A DNA stretch of 64,000 bases, from NCBI GenBank assembly GCA_027533395.1, contig JAPZUF010000018.1, positions 1 through 64,000 of the forward strand, written 5' to 3'. The notes below the pieces were generated by a model. It was not told the origin of the DNA and made no database searches. It was given only the letters and a program-made list of their open reading frames with translations. Source of the stretch: Cyclobacteriaceae bacterium. GTDB taxonomy: Bacteria; Bacteroidota; Bacteroidia; Cytophagales; Cyclobacteriaceae. Position 1 is the first letter of the stretch, and every line of letters begins with the position of its first letter. Positions 27,714-35,907 of the stretch are shown one piece after another. A program made the translations under genes and the position numbers.

Positions 27714-29343
27714 GATTAATTACTTTTTCAAACTCTTCTTTCCATGCATATGAATTAGGCTTTGATGCATTTTTCAAAACTACTCTACCTTGTTTATCGT
27801 ACCATACAAACTTAGGCAACTCTTGAATACTTAATTCTTTAATAAGTTGTGATTCATTACTAATCCAAAGGTGTCGTAAACTTGAGTTGGATTTCCAATT
27901 AAAAGTGTTTAAAACTTTTCGCCAAGCAGCACTGTCTCTATCAACTGATACTGCTAAAACAATTAAGTTGTCATTGTATTTTTGCTGATAAAGTGCTTTG
28001 ATATCTTCTATACACGAAAGGCAAGCACTTCGCCAAAATAAAACAAATTTAGGAAGTTTAGAATTTGATTCAGTAAACCAACGATAACCTTCATCACCCA
28101 ATTTGCCTTGGTTAATGTAATCAATTTGTGAAGCGCGATAAGTTGAGAATTGTTCTTGTAATGATTTCCCTCCTCCTAGGTCTGCCACAATTTTATTTTC
28201 TAATGGCGTAGCTTTTAAAATATTTTGGGAACTCCAAAACATTGAATCATAAGGAATTTGAATTAATTCAAACTTGTTTGGTTCTTTTGAATCGAAAAAT
28301 CGTGTGTTAATTGTTTCAATTTCAGTTGAAACAAATTCGATATGAAAGTTATGAGATGAGCCATCGCGTGCGATAGATTTTCCATTTCTTATGATATGAT
28401 ATGGAAAGTAAAAGTTATTGTATTTTTTGTAATAAGTTGTTGTTTGAGTTGTATCAGCTTCCCAATATTTTACAAAATCTGTTTTTACAAATGCAAATTG
28501 TTTGGTTGTAATATATAAACTTCCTTTTTGACTCGGCAGGTATTTTATGCCTTGTGTGGTAACTACAGAATCTTGTTTGAATTGAAAATCCAAAACATAA
28601 ACTTCTTCTCCATCTAATTTGGTAATACCTAAAAAAGAAAATGTATAAGCGCTAAAATCAGATGATAAATTAGATACATCTGAAAAAAAATCTACTCTAT
28701 TGGTTGGCAGTACATGTCTGTAAGCATTGATATCGCTCTCTAAAATACTATTTATTGCTATTGGAACATGACCCATTGCGTAAACAGTTTTATCAACACT
28801 TCGTCTTAGTTGGTTCACGCGTATTCCTTCTTGCTGCCCGGGTTTAGTTCTTCTTGGTTTATAACCATTTTCTTTAAATACTTCAACTGATGCTTCTATT
28901 AAACGACCATAGGTATCATTATCCTTACAATAATGTCTATAAAAAAAAGTTTGATTAAAAGATGTCTGCAAACAATTGTCTTTGACAGATGCTAATGCCT
29001 TTTGCACTATTCTACCGGCATTCATCTTTTTGTTTGACACAATAATTTCTTCGAGTTGAGTAACAGATGGTTGAAGATAAATGACCTCTGGAAAAGGGCT
29101 TGTTAATTCAATTGAATTATATCCTATACAAGATATTTTAACTTTATCGTGTAAGTCGATAGTGAGTGTGAACTGACCATTGATGTTAGAACTTGTACCT
29201 TTTGCTGAACCTATCACGCCAATGGATGCATAAGGAACTGGTCGCTTCGTTTCTTGATCAATTAACAAAGCTTCTAGTTTCACTTGAGAAAGAGCTGGCA
29301 AAGTCAAAAACAATAAGCTCAATATGTGAAAATATTTCATCAT
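27700..29343 (-). CDS. Secreted protein with carboxypeptidase-regulatory-like N-terminus and thioredoxin-like C-terminus
   Basis: A 547-residue exported protein. A signal peptide (ending near PALSQ) is followed by a CarboxypepD-reg-like/CNA-B-type beta sandwich (about 20-100; PYASIGVIGSAKGTSSN). A middle region of about 300 residues resembles the outer-membrane-associated beta domains that usually follow such modules. The last 130 residues form a TlpA-like thioredoxin fold with FVLFWRSACLSC (a CxxC pair), IVLAVSVDRD and a late proline context (QELPKFVWYD). It is probably periplasmic or surface-exposed. The order of domains is unusual. It begins five bases after the prfB stop. Confidence 0.7.
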   Translation of the reverse strand: MMKYFHILSLLFLTLPALSQVKLEALLIDQETKRPVPYASIGVIGSAKGTSSNINGQFTLTIDLHDKVKISCIGYNSIELTSPFPEVIYLQPSVTQLEEIIVSNKKMNAGRIVQKALASVKDNCLQTSFNQTFFYRHYCKDNDTYGRLIEASVEVFKENGYKPRRTKPGQQEGIRVNQLRRSVDKTVYAMGHVPIAINSILESDINAYRHVLPTNRVDFFSDVSNLSSDFSAYTFSFLGITKLDGEEVYVLDFQFKQDSVVTTQGIKYLPSQKGSLYITTKQFAFVKTDFVKYWEADTTQTTTYYKKYNNFYFPYHIIRNGKSIARDGSSHNFHIEFVSTEIETINTRFFDSKEPNKFELIQIPYDSMFWSSQNILKATPLENKIVADLGGGKSLQEQFSTYRASQIDYINQGKLGDEGYRWFTESNSKLPKFVLFWRSACLSCIEDIKALYQQKYNDNLIVLAVSVDRDSAAWRKVLNTFNWKSNSSLRHLWISNESQLIKELSIQELPKFVWYDKQGRVVLKNASKPNSYAWKEEFEKVINRGDK

Positions 29344-29348
29344 GGTTG

Positions 29349-30450
29349 CTAAGCCTTTGTATTCTCTTGTTCTTGTGCTTCTAGTAAATATGCTTTTATG
29401 AAATCATCTAAATCTCCATCCAATACATTTTGTGCATCCGTACGTTCTACTCCTGTTCTCGCATCTTTTACAAGTTTATAAGGATGCAATACATAATTTC
29501 TGATTTGAGAACCAAAATCAATTTTCATTTTGCCAGCTTCTACTTTGTCACGTTCAGCATTTCGCTTATCCATTTCTATTTGATACAATCGCGACTTCAG
29601 CATTTGCATGGCTCGCTCTCGGTTGGCATGCTGCGAGCGTTCTACCTGACACACCACAACTATGCCAGTTGGTTTGTGTGTAAGTTGTACTTTGGTTTCT
29701 ACTTTGTTTACGTTTTGTCCACCCGCTCCACCAGATCGAGAAGTATGAAATTCAATGTCACTTGGATTAATTTCAATTTCAACTGCATCATCTAATTTTG
29801 GGTATACAAAAACAGAAGCAAAAGATGTATGTCTTCTTCCGTTTGAATCAAAAGGAGAAATTCTTACTAATCGGTGAACACCTATTTCAGATTTTAATTT
29901 TCCATATGCAAACGAGCCTTCTAATTCTAGTGTAGACGATTTTAGTCCAGCTACTTCTCCAGGTTGATAATCTAGTTGTTTAACTGCAAATCCATTTTTT
30001 TCTCCCCACATTATATACATACGGTTGAGCATATCGGCCCAATCGTTGCTTTCGGTTCCACCGGCACCCGGATTAATTTCTAAGATAGCTGAGAGTTGAT
30101 CCTCTTCTTTACTCAGCATCTTTTTGAACTCTAAATCTTCAATAACCTTAGCTGTAACTTCAAATTCCTTGTCTAATTCCTCATCGCTTACATCTCCAGC
30201 ATCATGAAACTCATTTAATACTTCTAAGTCTTCTAATTTCTTTGAAACAGAATCAAAGGCATCAGTCCAAACTTTTATGGCTCTAAGATTTTTTAAAGTT
30301 GATTCGGCCTGCTTAGGATTATTCCAGAAATCGGCTTGTTGCGTAATCAATTCAAGATCTAGTACTTCTATTTTCTTTCTATCGTAGTCAAAGATAGCGC
30401 CTTAAAGCCACTAGGCGGGTTTTAAGGTCTTTGAGTTGCTCGGTTGTCAT
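29349..30450 (-). CDS. prfB: Peptide chain release factor 2 (programmed +1 frameshift)
   Basis: Release factor 2, which reads UGA and UAA. Translation starts at ATG 30450, runs 20 codons to an in-frame TGA (30388-30390), and must shift +1 at CTT-TGA-C to continue at GAC (30387-30389) through 29349, giving 366 residues, close to the 365 of E. coli. The SPF anticodon tripeptide is at residues 198-200 and the catalytic GGQ at 243-245. The frameshift is the known autoregulatory device: low RF2 favours shifting. A simple gene call would wrongly begin near 30350 at an internal TTG. Confidence 0.95.
30387..30405 (-). promoter_or_regulatory. prfB programmed +1 frameshift site
   Basis: On the minus strand the sequence reads TTTAAGGCGCTATCTTTGAC. 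The slippery CTT, the UGA stop and the following C match the classical RF2 site. The upstream AAGG is an internal Shine-Dalgarno-like element, but it lies further from CTT than the E. coli AGGGGG. Confidence 0.92.
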
Positions 30451-30469
30451 TTCTTATCAATAATAAAAA

Positions 30470-30477
30470 CAAATATA
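30470..30477 (-). promoter_or_regulatory. Candidate -7 element of prfB
   Basis: The minus strand reads TATATTTG, a full match to TAnnTTTG, 19 bases before the prfB ATG. No TTG at the expected -33 distance was found, so only the -7 box is supported. Confidence 0.4.
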
Positions 30478-30600
30478 TCCATTTCTTTATTTTTTATTCA
30501 TGACAAACCATAAATAGGTTGATAAATTGAATTATTGACCCATAAAAGGAAATTAGAGGAAGCTTACTGCTAAACCATCCTCCTTATTCTTGTACATTTT

Positions 30601-30978
30601 TTATTTTATTAGGTTTAAATACTTGTCTTTTGATTGTACGATGTTCCAAGCTGTTAAAGCAATAAGAATGATAGAAACTATGATACCATTTGGTTCTACG
30701 ATAAAATGAACAAGGGAAATTCCAATTACAACTGGGAAAAGAACCAATGTTCCTACAGGGCGTGTCTGTTTAAAAATAATCAATAACCCGCCTACTATTT
30801 CTGTTACAGCCACTAACGGTAAAAGCCATTCAATTTCCATAAATGCTGCTAAATCATTTTTCATTGCTTCAGGCAAATCGGCAGGTGGAGGCAAATAATT
30901 GAATATTTTATTTAAACCTGCATTTAAAAACATGGCTGCCATTAGCCAGTTTAATACGTTTGTAACTTTTTGTTTCAT
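30601..30978 (-). CDS. DoxX-like small integral membrane protein
   Basis: A 125-residue protein with four hydrophobic helices. The opening helix (LNWLMAAMFLNAGLNKIF) and the second segment (LLPLVAVTEIVGGLLII) fit the DoxX/DoxD-like family, often linked to redox or thiosulfate metabolism but mostly uncharacterised. No cofactor-binding motif is visible. It is a single gene with AT-rich spacers of about 150 bases on both sides. Confidence 0.7.
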   Translation of the reverse strand: MKQKVTNVLNWLMAAMFLNAGLNKIFNYLPPPADLPEAMKNDLAAFMEIEWLLPLVAVTEIVGGLLIIFKQTRPVGTLVLFPVVIGISLVHFIVEPNGIIVSIILIALTAWNIVQSKDKYLNLIK

Positions 30979-31140
30979 GTTGGGGAGTTTATGTTTTATT
31001 CAATTTTTTTAAAACTACTATTCAGTTAAATTAGTTCAAGTCAATAGTTGTATAATATCCAAAATAGGACTATAAGCTAAAAATGATTTAAATCTAATAT
31101 CTATAATTGAATTTAAATTGGCACCAACTACCCAATAAAT

Positions 31141-31785
31141 TTATAATTTATAATAACCTTCTTTGATTGCATACTTTACCAAGCCAACATTAGTTCGAGC
31201 ATTTATCTTTCTAATTAAATTATCTCGATGAATGAAATACGTTTGCTGCGTAATTTGTAGTCTTGCTGCAATTTCAGAAGGCCGCTGATCCTGACATATC
31301 AACATCAATATTTCTCGCTCACGTGGTGTTATAGGCTTGCTCAATTTTTTGCTGTCTGGCAAATGAGGCGTACTCAGTAAGCGACCAACTTTATTATTTA
31401 CATAGAAGTCGTTATCGATGATATCATACAAAGCTCGCTCAACTTCTAGCGTATCACTATCCTTGTTTAAAAAACCATGAACACCATTTTCAAGTAACTC
31501 ATGGATGATGATGGCATCTGTGTGCATAGTTAGCACTAACATCTTTACTGCTTCAAAATGTGTATTAATATATTTTGCAGTGTTAATGCCATTCATCACC
31601 GGCATTTCTACATCAAGGATTACAATGTCTGGTAAATTAATTTTTATTAAATCGATTAATTCTTTTCCGTTTTGTGCGTCCTTTACTTCAGCAACTCTTT
31701 CGAAAGTTTTTAACAGCCTAGTCATACCCTTTCTTACGAAAGTATGATCATCTGCAAGGTAAACTTTAAACTTACGCTTTTCCAT
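31141..31785 (-). CDS. NarL/FixJ-type response regulator
   Basis: A 214-residue regulator. The receiver domain has the acidic pair ADDH (D12, D13), the phospho-acceptor D58 in VILDVEMP, the VLTMHTD threonine/serine position and the FLNKD lysine. The LuxR-type helix-turn-helix follows: ITPREREILMLICQ with recognition region ITQQTYFIHRDNLIRKIN. It should act as a transcription factor phosphorylated by the histidine kinase encoded six bases upstream. Confidence 0.93.
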   Translation of the reverse strand: MEKRKFKVYLADDHTFVRKGMTRLLKTFERVAEVKDAQNGKELIDLIKINLPDIVILDVEMPVMNGINTAKYINTHFEAVKMLVLTMHTDAIIIHELLENGVHGFLNKDSDTLEVERALYDIIDNDFYVNNKVGRLLSTPHLPDSKKLSKPITPREREILMLICQDQRPSEIAARLQITQQTYFIHRDNLIRKINARTNVGLVKYAIKEGYYKL

Positions 31786-31791
31786 TAGCTA

Positions 31792-32577
31792 TCAATAAGG
31801 AATTACAACTGTAGCAGTTGTTCCTGGTTCATTAAAATTATTAACTATTGTAAAATCACCATCTAAATGTCGAACACGTATTTTAATATTCCAAAATCCT
31901 AAACCGTTAGAAGACTCAACGCTGGTAAGTCCTATTCCATAATCAATAACTCTAATCTCAAATTTTTCATGGCCCCAATTTGTGAAAACTAAAGTTTTAT
32001 CAGTACCAGAATGTTTATAAGAATTATACATCAATTCCTGAAAGATGCGGTATACTTGCAAGGCACGTTCGCAATTCCAAATAAATTTATTTCCTGTTTC
32101 ACTTAATTGAATGGTTAACTGTCTCGAATTCATCTTCAAACAAAAATCATGAATACTCTGAGATAATCCTTTGTTTGTAAATGTAGTTGGCGCAATTTCT
32201 AAGGCGAGTTCACGAATATAGACCATGCCTTTATTCATGTTCTCAATAATCTCATTGTTTATTTCTTCTGCTTCTGGATTACCTTTAATAAATGTTTGTA
32301 AGAAAGCAGCGCTTACTTTAGTAGCAAACAACAATGAACCCATAGAATCATGTAAGTCGCCACTGATTCTTTCGCGTACTACTTCCTGACTTCTGATTTC
32401 AAGTTCAAGCAATTGCTGCTGTTTATCTAACTCTAAGTTATTTAAATGCGCTGTTAAATCTGCTTTCTTTACTCGGTAATAATATACTAGGCCAATAATA
32501 CCCGCTAAGACTAATAAAATAGAAATGACACCAATGAGGATACCACCTACAGTAGACGCATTCTGTAATTCGTCCAT
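31792..32577 (-). CDS. Sensor histidine kinase (HisKA_3 / NarX-like class)
   Basis: A 261-residue kinase from ATG 32577; an upstream TTG (32595) is less likely. One transmembrane helix (about 11-32) leads through a coiled coil to the dimerisation/phospho-acceptor segment ERISGDLHDSMGSLLF, with H in the HDxxG motif of the HisKA_3 group. The ATPase domain has the N-box FQELMYNSYKH and G boxes DYGIGL and GLGFWNIKIRV. There is no periplasmic sensor domain, so the input must come from the membrane, from a partner, or from the preceding membrane protein, whose gene overlaps by 31 bases. Confidence 0.9.
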   Translation of the reverse strand: MDELQNASTVGGILIGVISILLVLAGIIGLVYYYRVKKADLTAHLNNLELDKQQQLLELEIRSQEVVRERISGDLHDSMGSLLFATKVSAAFLQTFIKGNPEAEEINNEIIENMNKGMVYIRELALEIAPTTFTNKGLSQSIHDFCLKMNSRQLTIQLSETGNKFIWNCERALQVYRIFQELMYNSYKHSGTDKTLVFTNWGHEKFEIRVIDYGIGLTSVESSNGLGFWNIKIRVRHLDGDFTIVNNFNEPGTTATVVIPY

Positions 32578-33185
32578 ATGGCTAAAGCAAGGCAAACATT
32601 TTTAACAATATTCAAAATATTATGGAGTGTCCACTGTGATTGAAAATCCATCAAGTTTAATTCTAAAAACTGATTGTTAAAAATATAAGGGAAAAATACG
32701 CAGGTATAATAAAAAAGAACTCCACAACTTATCCAAAAAATGGGATGGTCGTAAAGATGCTTCACTGGCAATTCTTTCATGATTTTATTATAACAATCAA
32801 AAGTAAAAGCAATTAAAAATACTGAACCCACAAAGTTGGTTTCAGCATTTAATGATTTCTGATTGAATTCCCAATAATAGTTATATCCTGCAAAGCAGAT
32901 AAAAAAGAAGACAAATATTAAAGCCCATATCTTTTTATTGAAAGAAAACAATATTGAAAACAAAACCAAAATTTGTAAGATGAGAAACAAGTTTATAAAT
33001 GGCCAATTATTTTTGGTAATTAAGTGGTATTCATAACTTATAATATCTGTGGATATAGAAGCAAGGGAGAGTATAATTAAACTATCATAAATGCATAAAG
33101 GTCTCCTTGTAAAAGAAACTTTTGTAGCTATTGGCAAAATAGCTGATGCCGAAGATATAAAAGCAAGTATATAAAATGTTTTCAA
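32547..33185 (-). CDS. Polytopic membrane protein, putative partner of the histidine kinase
   Basis: A 212-residue protein with six to seven hydrophobic helices spread over its whole length and short, weakly charged loops. I do not recognise the family by name. Its gene overlaps the histidine kinase gene, which itself has almost no sensor region, so a role as the membrane sensing or signal-relay subunit is a reasonable inference. It begins ten bases after the stop of the interrupted lipoprotein gene, making a four-gene unit. Confidence 0.65.
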   Translation of the reverse strand: MKTFYILAFISSASAILPIATKVSFTRRPLCIYDSLIILSLASISTDIISYEYHLITKNNWPFINLFLILQILVLFSILFSFNKKIWALIFVFFFICFAGYNYYWEFNQKSLNAETNFVGSVFLIAFTFDCYNKIMKELPVKHLYDHPIFWISCGVLFYYTCVFFPYIFNNQFLELNLMDFQSQWTLHNILNIVKNVCLALAIWTNYRMRLL

Positions 33186-33195
33186 AATCTGAAGA

Positions 33196-33684
33196 TTAAT
33201 TCAAATCATCACTACCTGTTGGTGGACATGTACCTGGGCAAGGTACAACTGCATCGTAAACGGAATACTCAGTTACAGAAGTTCTGCCCTTTGTACTTGG
33301 TAATAAATCTTCTCCTTTTGCATTCACACCAACTAAGACTAATTCGCGATTTCCCTTTTCATCAATGCCATGGTAAAATCTGATACCAACACTTCCTTCT
33401 TGCGCCAGTATGGCTTGTAAAGTTTCACGTCCAGAAAAATAAGCCCTTGCTCCTTTAGGGTTTTCTGCTTGCCAACGATGTGTCCATTCAGCAGCTAACT
33501 TTAGTTCTATAGGAGCCCCTTCAGTGCCATCAAAAACATCCCCATTGGCTAGGCGCGCAGAATTATTTTGTGTTTGGGGTAATTGCTGCGTGTTTAACTT
33601 TTGTTCAGGCTCCGCATGTTCTGAACAAGCAACTAATAATAAAACAAAAATAGAAAGGGATTGAGTTAAAAATTATGTCGTCAT
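33196..33684 (-). pseudogene. Lipoprotein gene with in-frame TAA at codon 4
   Basis: The minus strand reads ATG ACG ACA TAA and then continues open for 158 codons to a TAA at 33196-33198. The continuation begins FLTQSLSIF, then VLLLVACSEH, a textbook lipoprotein signal with lipobox cysteine. The mature part contains WTHRWQAENPKGARAYF, LQAILAQEG, VGIRFYHGID and a C-terminal CPGTCPP. No ATG, GTG or TTG occurs after the TAA and before the lipobox. Changing one base (for example TAA to AAA) would restore a complete gene of 162 codons. It heads the two-component operon. It is a nonsense-interrupted gene, a sequencing error, or a recoding case. Confidence 0.75.
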
Positions 33685-34010
33685 AATTTTAAAATTTAGG
33701 CGACCTAATTTCTTGTGTAGGCAATTATTGTGTGAACAATACTAAAAGAAACTTGTAAGAATAAATGATAAAGAGTTTTAAAGACATTTAAAGTTCATTA
33801 AATGATTTTATTTGTTCAGATTTTTTAAGAATAGCTTTCAATCTTAATCTTTAAAGGCTCAAACGCTGAGGATTTCCATTTAGTAAAATTAAAAGTGCAA
33901 CATCTATTTACTTAGAAATGTCAAAAATGCAAATTAAAAAAGTCAAGCTATATATGCCTGACTTTCAATTTGAGTTTTATTTTATTAACGTAAAACCTTT
34001 AATTAGTAAT
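33685..34010. other. AT-rich intergenic region upstream of the two-component operon
   Basis: The 326 bases between the interrupted lipoprotein gene and ilvE hold no convincing open frame. The only structures seen are the ilvE terminator hairpin (33936-33965) and a short inverted repeat ATTGT-GTGA-ACAAT near 33726-33739. The operon promoter is expected here but only an imperfect -7 box (TAGTATTG, minus strand) was found. Confidence 0.5.
33936..33965 (-). terminator. Rho-independent terminator of ilvE
   Basis: On the minus strand AAAGTCA-G-GC pairs with GC-T-TGACTTT around an AT-rich loop and runs into TTTTTT. It lies 46 bases after the ilvE stop codon. The stem has one mismatch and few GC pairs, so strength is uncertain. 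Confidence 0.6.
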
Positions 34011-35081
34011 TTACCACTTCACTAACCAATTGAAAACATCTTGTGACGAACCTCTCTTAATGGCGTCCAAGGATTGGTAAATTTGATTAGCTATTTTTCT
34101 TTCTGCAACAGGAGGTAGAACAAAATCACGATCATCGAAGCCAATCAATTCAATGTGTGCGATAGTAGCTGCTGGTCCTGCACCAAAGGCTTCGGTTACT
34201 GTTCCTTTTTCTAAACCTTCGCGCAACTCCTGTACAGAAATTTTTCTTTCTTCTGTTTCTATTCCCAAGTGTTGCGCTAACTTTAAAACACTATCTCGTG
34301 TGATACCTGCTAATATAGAGTCGCTCAATGCTGGTGTAATAAGTTTGTTGTTCATCACAAACATAACATTCATTGTTCCGGATTCTTCGATGTATTTATG
34401 TTCAACGCCATCTGTCCAGATAAGTTGATGGTATCCTTTGTCTTGCGCAAGTTTAGCCGGATATATAGCACCACCGTAGTTACCTCCTGCTTTAGCAAAC
34501 CCAGTGCCTCCTGCCACTGCACGCGTATAATGCGATTCTACTTTCACTTTTACCGGAGTGGAATAGTAGGCACCAACAGGACAAAGAATAATTTGAAAGG
34601 TGAAATTTTCTGACGGTCGAATCCCAATGTATTCATCAGCAGAATACATAAACGGTCGGATATACAAAGAGCTACCTTCTGCTTGGGGAATCCAATTGCT
34701 ATCCAGGGATATTAAGGTTTTTAAACCTTCCATAAAAATTTCTTCAGGAAGGTGGGGCATACACATTCTATGTGCCGATATATTGAGCCTTTTCCAGTTG
34801 TCTTGCGGACGGAAGATGAGAATTTCATCTTTATCGGTTTTTATTGCCTTTAATCCTTCGAAAATAGATTGGCCGTAATGCAGTGCAGGTGTTGCAGGAC
34901 TAATAGGCATATAACCATAAGGTATGATTCTTAGATTTTGCCATTCACCATTCTTATAATCAGCCAGAAACATGTGATCAGTATAAATTTTACCAAATGG
35001 AATATTGTTAAAATCCACTTCGCTAATTCTACTTACTTTGGTTTTCTGAATAGAAATGTTCTCTGTTGCCACCATAATCAT
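34011..35081 (-). CDS. ilvE: Branched-chain amino acid aminotransferase
   Basis: A 356-residue fold-type IV PLP enzyme for the final step of leucine, isoleucine and valine synthesis. HYGQSIFEGLKA is the family start motif, and the PLP lysine lies in the KAGGNYGGAIYPAKLAQ region. EESGTMNVMFV and the late TRDSVLKLAQ and GTVTEAFGAG motifs complete the family pattern. Two possible ATG starts, two codons apart, exist. A perfect 16-bp palindrome lies 40 bases upstream. Confidence 0.94.
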   Translation of the reverse strand: MIMVATENISIQKTKVSRISEVDFNNIPFGKIYTDHMFLADYKNGEWQNLRIIPYGYMPISPATPALHYGQSIFEGLKAIKTDKDEILIFRPQDNWKRLNISAHRMCMPHLPEEIFMEGLKTLISLDSNWIPQAEGSSLYIRPFMYSADEYIGIRPSENFTFQIILCPVGAYYSTPVKVKVESHYTRAVAGGTGFAKAGGNYGGAIYPAKLAQDKGYHQLIWTDGVEHKYIEESGTMNVMFVMNNKLITPALSDSILAGITRDSVLKLAQHLGIETEERKISVQELREGLEKGTVTEAFGAGPAATIAHIELIGFDDRDFVLPPVAERKIANQIYQSLDAIKRGSSQDVFNWLVKW

Positions 35082-35120
35082 TGATTAGATGGCGAAATTT
35101 AAGAGATAAAAATTAATTAG

Positions 35121-35136
35121 CCTAACAATTGTTAGG
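35121..35136. promoter_or_regulatory. Perfect 16-bp palindrome upstream of ilvE
   Basis: CCTAACAATTGTTAGG is fully symmetrical with no spacer and sits between the end of the adenosyltransferase gene and the ilvE start. A dimeric regulator site is possible. It lacks a T-run, so a terminator is less likely. Confidence 0.4.
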
Positions 35137-35145
35137 AATCAGATA

Positions 35146-35694
35146 TTAAATTTCTGCCTTCCAAGGAACCTCCGGAGCTTGTAATTCTTGTGTTAACTTG
35201 CGAGACAAAACAAATAGGTAATCGGAAAGCCGATTGATGTATTGCAATACCATATCTGGTACTGTTTCTTGTTGATGTAAGCTTAAAACATTGCGCTCTG
35301 CTCTTCTGCAAACTGTTCTGGCGATATGGCAATGAGAGACTATAGGATGACCTCCCGGTAATACGAAAAATCGCATAGGTGGCAATGAAGCGTCCATTTG
35401 ATCCATTGCCTTTTCTAAATCAAGGATATGTTCTGGTTTTAGGGAAGGTATTTTTACTTTTTCGTTACCTGGTTCTGTTGCGAGGATTGATCCGATAACA
35501 AATAAATCATTTTGAATTTGAATAAGTAAATTTTGTCTGATTGTATTAATGGGCTGATCGCGCAAAAGCCCCAACCAAGAATTCAATTCGTCTATTGTGC
35601 CATAAGCTTCTACACGCAAATCATTTTTGGCTACTCTTTTTCCTCCGAATAAAGCGGTGGTTCCTTTATCTCCGGTTTTGGTCTAGATTTTCAT
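35146..35694 (-). pseudogene. Cob(I)alamin adenosyltransferase (PduO type) with in-frame TAG at codon 4
   Basis: The minus strand reads ATG AAA ATC TAG ACC AAA ACC GGA, then stays open for 178 codons. Family members begin MKIYTKTGDKG, so TAG replaces the tyrosine codon and differs from TAT/TAC by one base. The rest is intact: TALFGGKRV, EAYGTIDELNSWLG, FVLPGGHP, CRRAERNV and the C-terminal YINRLSDYLFVLSR. A TTG at 35619 could start a 157-residue product, but that would remove the ATP-binding loop and probably inactivate it. Function of the intact enzyme: adenosylation of cob(I)alamin from ATP. Confidence 0.82.
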
Positions 35695-35781
35695 ACTTGA
35701 ATTTTTGATGGTAATAAAAAGATTAACTAAATTAAAATAATTAAAGCTGATACAATTGTAACAGCTTCATTATTTAATAAA

Positions 35782-35808
35782 GGGAATATTTTATAAGTTA
35801 ATATTCCC
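35782..35808. repeat. 9-bp inverted repeat in intergenic spacer
   Basis: GGGAATATT and AATATTCCC are separated by nine bases. It lies upstream of the adenosyltransferase gene and beyond the ABC ATPase terminator. No T-run of note follows on either strand, so role unclear. Confidence 0.35.
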
Positions 35809-35841
35809 CGTTATAGTTTCGAAAGCAGCCGATAATTAAAC

Positions 35842-35868
35842 AAAAAAAGATGCAATACCCTTGCATCT
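35842..35868 (-). terminator. Rho-independent terminator of the ABC ATPase gene
   Basis: On the minus strand AGATGCAA pairs with TTGCATCT around a five-base GGGTA loop and is followed by TTTTTTG. It is 40 bases downstream of the ATPase stop codon at 35908. Confidence 0.85.
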
Positions 35869-35907
35869 ACTTGAAAATAAAGATAAAACCATTTTTATTG
35901 CTCAATT

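Noticed and set aside
30388-30390. TGA in the prfB frame as a sign of a broken gene
   Set aside because: The CTT-TGA-C context and restored full-length RF2 show the well-known programmed frameshift.
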